Assembly: GCA_019239785.1 (NCBI GenBank)
Contig: JAFAZM010000262.1
Location: 1-12,682, forward strand
Reading direction: 5' to 3'
Length of the DNA stretch: 12,682 bases
DNA from: Sphingomonadaceae bacterium
Lineage (GTDB): Bacteria; Pseudomonadota; Alphaproteobacteria; Sphingomonadales; Sphingomonadaceae
Part shown: in pieces, positions 7,672 through 12,682 of the stretch
Layout of the letters: the number at the start of each line of letters is the position of its first letter
How positions within the stretch are numbered: position 1 is the first letter of the stretch
Made by a program: the position numbers and the translations under genes
Notes under the pieces: model-generated
Databases searched by the model: none
What the model saw: the letters and a program-made list of their open reading frames with translations, nothing else
What the model was told of the DNA's origin: nothing

Positions 7672-9217
7672 CCGGCGCCTCGGCTCCAGGCTTTGGGGCT
7701 GGACGCGGCGGATCTCGCTCCGCCACCGCATCCTCGCCGTCAACGTCTTCGCCGTTGCGATCCTCGCCGGCTCGATCCTCTATCTCGACTCCTTCCGCTC
7801 CAGCCTGACCCAGGCGCGCCTCGATCGCGCCCGCTCCGAGACCGAGATGATCGCGCATATGCTGACCGCAATCCCGCCGGAAGCGCGCCAGCCGGTGCTC
7901 CTCCGGCTCGGCCAGGATTCGCGGGCGCGGCTGCGCATCTACGGCCCGGACGGCCGCGTCGCCGCGGACAGCTGGATCGGCGTGACCCCGACCTACAGCT
8001 TTCGCGATCCGGCCGACGAGCCCTGGTACCGCCAGGTCGCCCGCTGGCTCGACAACGGCTTCGACGCGATCGTCGGCGCCAGGCGGCCGCCGCTCTACGT
8101 GCCGCCCGCGGACGACACGCTGGCGGCCGCGCCGGAAGCGGTGGCGGCGGTGCGGAGCGGCGCGCTCGAGACGGCCGTGCGACGGGCGCCGGACGGCACT
8201 CCGTTTATTTCGACCGCCCGCCGCATCGGCGACGGCGCCAGCGGCGTGCTGCTGCTGACGATCAACGCGCGCGACGTCCGTCACGCGGTGCGCACCGAGC
8301 GCGGCAATCTGCTGCTGATCCTCGCCGCGACGCTGATCGTCTCGATCCTGCTCTCCCGGTTCCTGGCGCGGACGATCGCCTCGCCGCTCCGGCGGCTCGC
8401 TTATGCCGCGCACCGGGTGCGGCTCGGGCGCGACCGCGAGGTCGCGGTGCCGGTCCTCCCCAACCGGCGCGATGAGATCGGCCTGCTCGCCCGCGCGCTC
8501 GCCGACATGACGCAGAGCCTGAGGCAGCGGATCGACGCCACCGACGCCTTCGCCGCCGACGTCACCCACGAGCTCAAGAACCCCCTCGCCTCGCTGCGCT
8601 CGGCGATCGAGACGCTCGAGCGGGTCGAGGATCCGGCGCTGCGCCGGCGGATGCTCGACGTGATCCGCGACGACGTCTGCCGGCTGGACCGGCTGGTCGT
8701 CGACATCGCCGAGGCCTCGCGGATGGACGCGGAGCTTTCGCGCGCGCGGTTCGAGCCGATCGATCTCGGCCCGCTGATCGAATCCCTGCTGCCGCTCTGG
8801 GAGCAGCGCAGCGGCAAGGAGGTCGAGATCGCCTTCGCGCGGCCGCGGATGGGGACGGCGATCGTCAACGGCGACGAATCGCGGCTGTCGCGGCTGCTCG
8901 ACAATCTGGTCGACAATGCGATCTCCTTCTCGCCGGAGGGCGGCGTGGTCGAGATCCGCGCCGCCGCGGTCGGGGACGAGGTGCTGCTCAGCGTCCAGGA
9001 CGAAGGCCCCGGCGTCGCCGAATCGGCGCGCGAGGAGGTCTTCCACCGTTTCCACTCGATGCGCCCGGAAGAGGATTTCGGCCGCCATTCCGGGCTCGGC
9101 CTCGCCATCGCCCGCGCCATCGTCGAGGGCCATGGCGGCCACATCTCGGTCGAGGGCCGCGAGGACGGGGCGAGCGGCGCCCGCTTCCTGGTCCGCTTCC
9201 CGAGTGCGGGCGAATGA
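7658..9217 (+). CDS. chvG: Sensor histidine kinase ChvG
   Basis: The inner-membrane partner of ChvI, 519 residues. Order: cytoplasmic basic N-terminus, membrane segment 1 at about 25-43 (ILAVNVFAVAILAGSILYL), periplasmic sensor of about 170 residues, and membrane segment 2 at about 218-238 (LLLILAATLIVSILLSRFLA). HAMP follows, then the phospho-acceptor His304 in DVTHELKNPLASLRS. The ATPase domain has the N box (NLVDNAISFSP), DEGPGV and HSGLGLAIARAIVEGHGG. No usable ATG precedes the first membrane segment. The ATG at 7668 is out of frame, so TTG at 7658 is chosen; it overlaps chvI by 14 bases. The start is the least certain part. The stop overlaps the hprK start as ATGA. In relatives the periplasmic inhibitor ExoR acts on this sensor; exoR is not in the window. 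Confidence 0.93.
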   Translation: MARNDRRLGSRLWGWTRRISLRHRILAVNVFAVAILAGSILYLDSFRSSLTQARLDRARSETEMIAHMLTAIPPEARQPVLLRLGQDSRARLRIYGPDGRVAADSWIGVTPTYSFRDPADEPWYRQVARWLDNGFDAIVGARRPPLYVPPADDTLAAAPEAVAAVRSGALETAVRRAPDGTPFISTARRIGDGASGVLLLTINARDVRHAVRTERGNLLLILAATLIVSILLSRFLARTIASPLRRLAYAAHRVRLGRDREVAVPVLPNRRDEIGLLARALADMTQSLRQRIDATDAFAADVTHELKNPLASLRSAIETLERVEDPALRRRMLDVIRDDVCRLDRLVVDIAEASRMDAELSRARFEPIDLGPLIESLLPLWEQRSGKEVEIAFARPRMGTAIVNGDESRLSRLLDNLVDNAISFSPEGGVVEIRAAAVGDEVLLSVQDEGPGVAESAREEVFHRFHSMRPEEDFGRHSGLGLAIARAIVEGHGGHISVEGREDGASGARFLVRFPSAGE

Positions 9218-9654
9218 GCCGGGTCGCGCCCTCCTCCGAGCGGGTCCATTGCAGCGCGGTTGCGATCGGCGGCCGCGCGGTGCTGCTCGGCGGGCGCTCG
9301 GGCAGCGGCAAGTCGGACCTCGCCTTCCGCCTGATCGACCGCGGCGCCGCCCTGATCAGCGACGATTATTGCGATCTGCGCCGGGCGGAGGGCCGGCTGC
9401 TGGCCTCGGCGCCGGCGACGATCCGCGGCAAGCTCGAGCTGCGCGGCCTCGGCATCGTCGAGCTGGAGAGCGCGGAGGACGTGCCGGTCGCCTTGTTCGT
9501 CGACCTTGACCATGCGCCGGAACGCCTGCCCGAGCCGGGCGGGACCCGGATGCTGGCCGGAGTCGCGGTCCCGGTGCTGCAGCTCGCCGGGCTTGAGGCG
9601 TCGGCGCCGCTGAAGGTAGAACAGGCGCTTCGCCTGATCGGATTGCCCCTCTGA
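9214..9654 (+). CDS. hprK: HPr kinase/phosphorylase, short alphaproteobacterial form
   Basis: Phosphorylates and dephosphorylates HPr on a serine (Ser46), here the HPr encoded downstream. The 146-residue protein is only the catalytic core, against about 310 residues in Firmicutes. The N-terminal domain is missing, and so is most of the C-terminal extension. The P-loop is GRSGSGKSD (Lys33), followed by the acidic SDDYCD at 49-54 and the family signature LELRGLGIVEL at 74-84. The small form is normal for alphaproteobacteria, so this is not a broken gene. ATG overlaps the chvG stop by four bases, and its own stop shares one base with the rapZ start (TGATG). Confidence 0.95.
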   Translation: MSRVAPSSERVHCSAVAIGGRAVLLGGRSGSGKSDLAFRLIDRGAALISDDYCDLRRAEGRLLASAPATIRGKLELRGLGIVELESAEDVPVALFVDLDHAPERLPEPGGTRMLAGVAVPVLQLAGLEASAPLKVEQALRLIGLPL

Positions 9655-10601
9655 TGCCGTCTTCGTCCCGGCCCCAGCGCATCCTGCTCGTCACCGGCCT
9701 GTCCGGCGCCGGCAAGTCGACCGTGCTGAAGACGCTCGAGGATCTCGGCTGGGAGACGGTCGACAATTTGCCGTTGTCGCTTCTCGATCCGCTGCTGGCG
9801 ACGCCGCCTTCGGCCGGGGCAGAGCGCGGCCGGCCGCTGGCGCTGGGTCTCGACAGCCGCACCCGCGGCTTCAAGGCCGAGCGGCTGGTCGGCCAGATCA
9901 AGCAGGTCGCCAAGACGCGGCCGGTGGAGACGCTCTATCTCGATTGCGCCGGCGCGGAGCTGATCCGCCGCTATTCGGAGACCAGGCGGCGGCATCCGCT
10001 CGCGCCCGACCGGCCGCCGATCGACGGCATCGCCGAGGAACGCGAGCTCACCGCGCCGCTGAAGCGCTGGGCCGACCATGTCATCGATACGACCGACAGC
10101 GACGCGAACGCATTGCAGCAGCAGATCCGCAACCGCTTCGGCTCCGAGGACGACGCGCCGACCCTGACGATCATGTCGTTCGGCTTCGCCCGCGGCGTGC
10201 CGCGCAATGCCGACATCGTCCTCGACATGCGCTTCCTCAGGAACCCGCATTGGGAGAAGGGCCTGCGCGAGCTGACCGGCCTCGACGAGGCGGTCGGCGC
10301 CCATATCGCCGCCGACGAGGCCTATGACGAGGCATTGGGCCGGATCGAGGAGCTGATCCTCACCCTCCTGCCCCGCTATCGGGCCGAAGGAAAATCCTAT
10401 GTCTCGATCGCGTTCGGCTGTACGGGCGGGCGCCACCGCTCGGTCCATGTCGCGGAGCGAGTCGCGGCACGGTTGCGCGCGGAGGGTTTTTCGCCCAGTC
10501 TGGACCATCGCGACCTCGCCACGCCGCCTCGCGACGGTATCGAGCGATCCGCAGGGGCAAAAGATTTGGACGACGAGGCGGAAGGGCGGCCTGCAAGGTG
10601 A
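9654..10601 (+). CDS. rapZ: RNase adapter/nucleotide-binding protein RapZ (YvcJ family)
   Basis: A P-loop protein of 315 residues with Walker A GLSGAGKST at 15-23 and the conserved C-terminal FGCTGGRHRSVHVAE, which in E. coli RapZ belongs to the RNA-binding domain. In enterobacteria RapZ guides RNase E to the GlmZ small RNA and thereby tunes glucosamine-6-phosphate synthase. In alphaproteobacteria the target is not established, but the gene regularly sits with hprK and PTS genes. The last ~27 residues after DHRDL (polar, acidic then Arg-rich) exceed the usual end of the family. It is coupled to hprK by a one-base overlap and precedes manX by four bases. Confidence 0.95.
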   Translation: MPSSSRPQRILLVTGLSGAGKSTVLKTLEDLGWETVDNLPLSLLDPLLATPPSAGAERGRPLALGLDSRTRGFKAERLVGQIKQVAKTRPVETLYLDCAGAELIRRYSETRRRHPLAPDRPPIDGIAEERELTAPLKRWADHVIDTTDSDANALQQQIRNRFGSEDDAPTLTIMSFGFARGVPRNADIVLDMRFLRNPHWEKGLRELTGLDEAVGAHIAADEAYDEALGRIEELILTLLPRYRAEGKSYVSIAFGCTGGRHRSVHVAERVAARLRAEGFSPSLDHRDLATPPRDGIERSAGAKDLDDEAEGRPAR

Positions 10602-10605
10602 ATCG

Positions 10606-11013
10606 ATGATCGGATTGGTGCTGGTGACGCATGGACGGCTTGCGTCCGAATTCATCATAGCGATGGAGCATGTGGTCGGGCCCCAGGAGCGGATCGCCGC
10701 GATCTGCATCGGCCCGGACGACGACATGGAGGAGCGCCGCGCCCAGATCGCCCAGGCGATCAAGGGCGTCGACAGCGGCGCCGGCGTGATCATCCTGACC
10801 GATCTGTTCGGCGGAACCCCCTCCAACCTCGCGATCAGCCTGATGAAGTCCGACAAGATCGAGGTGATCGCCGGCGTGAACCTGCCGATGCTGATCCGGC
10901 TCGAAGGCGCCCGCAAGACGATGGACGTCCGCGCCGCCGTCGCTGCCGCCCGCGAAGCGGGGCGCAAATATATCTCTGTAGCTTCGGAAATTCTGGGCGA
11001 GGCCGCTGCTTGA
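10606..11013 (+). CDS. manX: PTS EIIA component, mannose family (regulatory)
   Basis: A 135-residue stand-alone EIIA domain of the mannose/fructose/sorbose family. The phospho-acceptor is His9 (LVTHGRLA) and the partner motif TDLFGGTPSNLA has Asp66. It accepts phosphate from HPr-His15. No EIIB, EIIC or EIID genes accompany it, so it is a regulatory output rather than part of a sugar transporter. The ATG at 10606 has AAGG seven bases upstream, within the end of rapZ. The frame is open upstream inside rapZ, but that part is non-homologous. The stop shares one base with the ptsH ATG. Confidence 0.94.
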   Translation: MIGLVLVTHGRLASEFIIAMEHVVGPQERIAAICIGPDDDMEERRAQIAQAIKGVDSGAGVIILTDLFGGTPSNLAISLMKSDKIEVIAGVNLPMLIRLEGARKTMDVRAAVAAAREAGRKYISVASEILGEAAA

Positions 11014-11282
11014 TGGTGAGTCGTTCGGTGGAGGTCCGGAACGAGCGCGGCCTCCATGCCCGGGCAAGCGCCAAGTTCGTCACCATCGCTTCGCAGATCG
11101 ACGCCGCGATCGAGGTGGAGAAGGACGGCAGCAGGGTCTGCGGCACCTCGATCATGGGCCTGATGATGCTTGGCGCGGCCAAGGGCGACACGATCACGAT
11201 CAGCGCCACCGGCGACGGGGCCGAGCAGGCGGTGGAGCGGCTCTGCGCCCTGGTCGAGGCGCTGTTCGACGAGAAGCAATAG
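11013..11282 (+). CDS. ptsH: Phosphocarrier protein HPr
   Basis: An 89-residue HPr with both regulatory sites intact: His15 in RGLHARAS (target of enzyme I) and Ser46 in GTSIMGLMMLGAAKGDTI (target of HprK). It is the shared phosphate carrier for the EIIA gene just upstream. Start is ATG at 11013, sharing its A with the manX stop; a TTG at 11010 one codon earlier is the alternative. No enzyme I gene (ptsP/ptsI) is present in the window, so the phosphate source must be encoded elsewhere. Confidence 0.97.
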   Translation: MVSRSVEVRNERGLHARASAKFVTIASQIDAAIEVEKDGSRVCGTSIMGLMMLGAAKGDTITISATGDGAEQAVERLCALVEALFDEKQ

Positions 11283-11294
11283 GGTCGAAGCGAA

Positions 11295-12092
11295 GTGCCG
11301 CGCCAGATCACGGCCTTCTCCAATCCCTTGGTCAAGCAGGCGCGCGCGCTGCGCGACAAGAAGCACCGCCGCGCCGAAGGCCTGTTCCTCGCCGAGGGGC
11401 TGCGGATCCTCACCGAGGCGCGCGAGGCGGGGATCCTGCCGGAGCGGCTGTTCTTTGCCGAGGCCTCGCACCCTTTGCTCCAGGCGCTGATCGAAGCGAC
11501 CGAAGCCGCCGGCGGCGAGGCGATCGAGACCGACGCCGACATCCTCCACAAGATCAGCGGCAAGGACAATCCGCAGGCGGTGCTCGGAATCTACCGCCAG
11601 CTCGACACGAGCCTCGACCGGCTCGACCGCGACTCGGCGCCGCTCTGGCTGGTCGCGCAGGCGCTGCGCGATCCCGGCAATCTCGGCACGATCCTGAGGA
11701 CCGGCGACGCGGTCGGCGCCGGCGGGCTGATCCTGGTCGACGAATGCGCCGATCCCTTCTCGGTCGAGGCGGTGCGCGCCTCGATGGGCGCCTTGTTCAC
11801 GCAGAAGATCGCGGCGGCGCGCTGGGACGACTTCCTCGCCTGGCTGCGCCGAGGGCCGGGCCAGCTCGTCGGCACCAGCCTCGACACGGATACCGACTAT
11901 CAGGTGGCGCGCTACCGGAGCCCGACCTTCATCCTCGTCGGCAACGAATCGCAGGGCCTGCCGCGGGCCTATGAGGAAGCCTGCGACCTGCTGGTGAAGA
12001 TCCCGATGCTCGGCAAGGCCGACAGCCTCAACGCCGCCGTGGCGACGGCGGTGATGGCCTATGAGGTGGTGAACCAGAGGCGGCGGGCCTGA
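11295..12092 (+). CDS. SpoU/TrmH-family RNA 2'-O-methyltransferase
   Basis: Transfers a methyl group from S-adenosylmethionine to a ribose 2'-OH of rRNA or tRNA; cytoplasmic. The 265-residue protein has an N-terminal substrate-binding domain (NPLVKQARALRDKKHRRAEG, residues 10-29, then LFLAEGLRIL) and a SPOUT knot with all three motifs. These are DPGNLGTILR at 126-135 (Asn129, Arg135), LVGNESQGLP at 214-223 (Glu218) and IPMLGKADSLNAAVAT at 236-251. The closest types are RlmB-like or TsnR-like 23S rRNA methyltransferases; the exact target cannot be told. The start is GTG at 11295, with only a poor GAAGCGAA before it. It lies 12 bases after ptsH and may be the last gene of the operon, though its role is unrelated. 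Confidence 0.93.
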   Translation: MPRQITAFSNPLVKQARALRDKKHRRAEGLFLAEGLRILTEAREAGILPERLFFAEASHPLLQALIEATEAAGGEAIETDADILHKISGKDNPQAVLGIYRQLDTSLDRLDRDSAPLWLVAQALRDPGNLGTILRTGDAVGAGGLILVDECADPFSVEAVRASMGALFTQKIAAARWDDFLAWLRRGPGQLVGTSLDTDTDYQVARYRSPTFILVGNESQGLPRAYEEACDLLVKIPMLGKADSLNAAVATAVMAYEVVNQRRRA

Positions 12093-12165
12093 TGGCAGGC
12101 CTCTTGCCAGCAGCCGGCCTTGCGCGGCAGACTCGTCAGCAAGACATATAAAAAAGCGAGGGGAT

Positions 12166-12682
12166 ATGCTGAGCGATATCGAAATATCGCGGGGCGCGAA
12201 GATGCTCCCGATCGGCCGGATCGCGGAGCGGCTCGGCATTCCGGAGGAGGCGGTCGAGCCCTATGGCCGCTTCAAGGCGAAGGTCTCGCTCGACTGGCTG
12301 AAGCAGCGCGCCGACGGCCCCAGGGGCAAATTGATCCTGGTCACCGCGATCAACCCCACCCCGGCCGGAGAGGGCAAGACGACGACCTCGGTCGGCCTCG
12401 CCGACGCGCTGAACCGGATCGGCCGCAGGACGATGCTCTGCCTGCGCGAGCCGTCGCTCGGCCCCTGCTTCGGGATGAAGGGCGGCGCCGCCGGCGGCGG
12501 CTATGCCCAGGTCGTCCCGATGGAGGAGATCAACCTCCACTTCACCGGCGATTTCCACGCCATCACCAGCGCGCACAATCTGCTGGCGGCGATGCTCGAC
12601 AACCATATCCACTGGGGCAATGCGCTCGGCATCGACGTGCGCCGGATCGTCTGGAAGCGCGTCATCGACATGAACGATCGTG
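12166..12682 (+). CDS. fhs: Formate-tetrahydrofolate ligase, 5' part (runs off the right edge)
   Basis: Joins formate to tetrahydrofolate with ATP, giving 10-formyl-tetrahydrofolate for one-carbon metabolism. The first 172 residues of about 555 are visible. The P-loop TPAGEGKTTTSVGL starts at residue 65 (Lys71). EPSLGPCFGMKGGAAGGGYA, VVPMEEINLHFTGDFHAI and the following NLLAAMLDNH region are diagnostic for the family. ATG at 12166 has GAGGGG just upstream. The 73-base gap after the methyltransferase gene contains a small TGGCA...TGCCA hairpin without a T-run. It also has an AT-rich TATAAA at 12147-12152, too close to the start and without a well-spaced -35 to be called a promoter. It could be an independent unit or a readthrough product. 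Confidence 0.97.
   Translation, partial: MLSDIEISRGAKMLPIGRIAERLGIPEEAVEPYGRFKAKVSLDWLKQRADGPRGKLILVTAINPTPAGEGKTTTSVGLADALNRIGRRTMLCLREPSLGPCFGMKGGAAGGGYAQVVPMEEINLHFTGDFHAITSAHNLLAAMLDNHIHWGNALGIDVRRIVWKRVIDMNDR

Noticed and set aside
7619..9142. A 507-codon minus-strand open frame opposite chvG
   Set aside because: Shadow of chvG with repetitive Arg/Asp/Gly-rich sequence and no domain.
12103..12119. A small TGGCA...TGCCA hairpin after the methyltransferase gene as a terminator
   Set aside because: Only five stem pairs and no T-run follow; it is expected by chance at this GC content.
12120..12152. A possible promoter before fhs (TTGCGC ... TATAAA)
   Set aside because: The spacing is about 21 bases and the -10-like element lies only 14 bases before the start codon, so it would leave almost no leader.
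9366..12239. A 957-codon open frame on the minus strand across hprK, rapZ, manX, ptsH and the methyltransferase gene
   Set aside because: It is antisense to five clearly homologous genes. Its Arg/Ala/Gly/Asp-rich composition is what high-GC codon use produces in the complementary frame. No domain is recognisable.

Overview
The window reads as chromosomal DNA of a high-GC alphaproteobacterium, most likely a sphingomonad. The main pointer is the gene order pckA / chvI-chvG-hprK-rapZ-manX-ptsH with a short, kinase-core-only HprK. Other pointers are the frequent GTG and TTG starts and the G/C-run hairpin repeats between convergent genes. The order-level assignment is inference. I saw no tRNA, rRNA, CRISPR array, insertion sequence or phage gene, and no gene-free stretch above 300 bases.

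Left part (1-4468): a leftward pair encodes a cysteine-free carboxymuconolactone-decarboxylase-like protein and an aldo/keto reductase cut by the left edge. Divergent from it is a LysR-type regulator. The 205-base gap between them holds two dyads of LysR-box type, so the regulator probably controls the pair and itself. Downstream of lysR, in the same direction, lie a Tat-exported DUF885 protein with a metallopeptidase-like HEGIPGH motif and a secreted small cupin.

Middle (4469-6963): two G/C-run hairpin units in inverted orientation separate the cupin from a convergent, unrecognised 174-residue protein. The last residues of that protein are encoded by one of the repeat units. Upstream of it is pckA (ATP-dependent PEP carboxykinase, leftward). 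A very strong intrinsic terminator follows pckA and ends only 13 bases before the next start codon. The pckA-chvI gap holds two face-away promoter candidates, a perfect 12-base palindrome next to the pckA -35, and a GC-rich hairpin in the pckA leader.

Right part (6964-12682): a tightly packed rightward operon. It encodes the two-component system ChvI-ChvG, HPr kinase/phosphorylase, RapZ, an EIIA of the mannose family and HPr. Most junctions overlap by 1 to 14 bases. No PTS permease is present, so this is a regulatory PTS branch in which HprK phosphorylates HPr on Ser46 and enzyme I (encoded elsewhere) phosphorylates His15. A SpoU-family RNA 2'-O-methyltransferase follows 12 bases later and may be co-transcribed. 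The window ends inside fhs (formate-tetrahydrofolate ligase). The pckA/chvIG/PTS neighbourhood is a known conserved alphaproteobacterial arrangement linking envelope stress signalling to carbon metabolism. I did not find a clearly new system. The most distinctive local features are the repeat-encoded C-terminus, the pckA terminator abutting the next gene, and the pckA control region.
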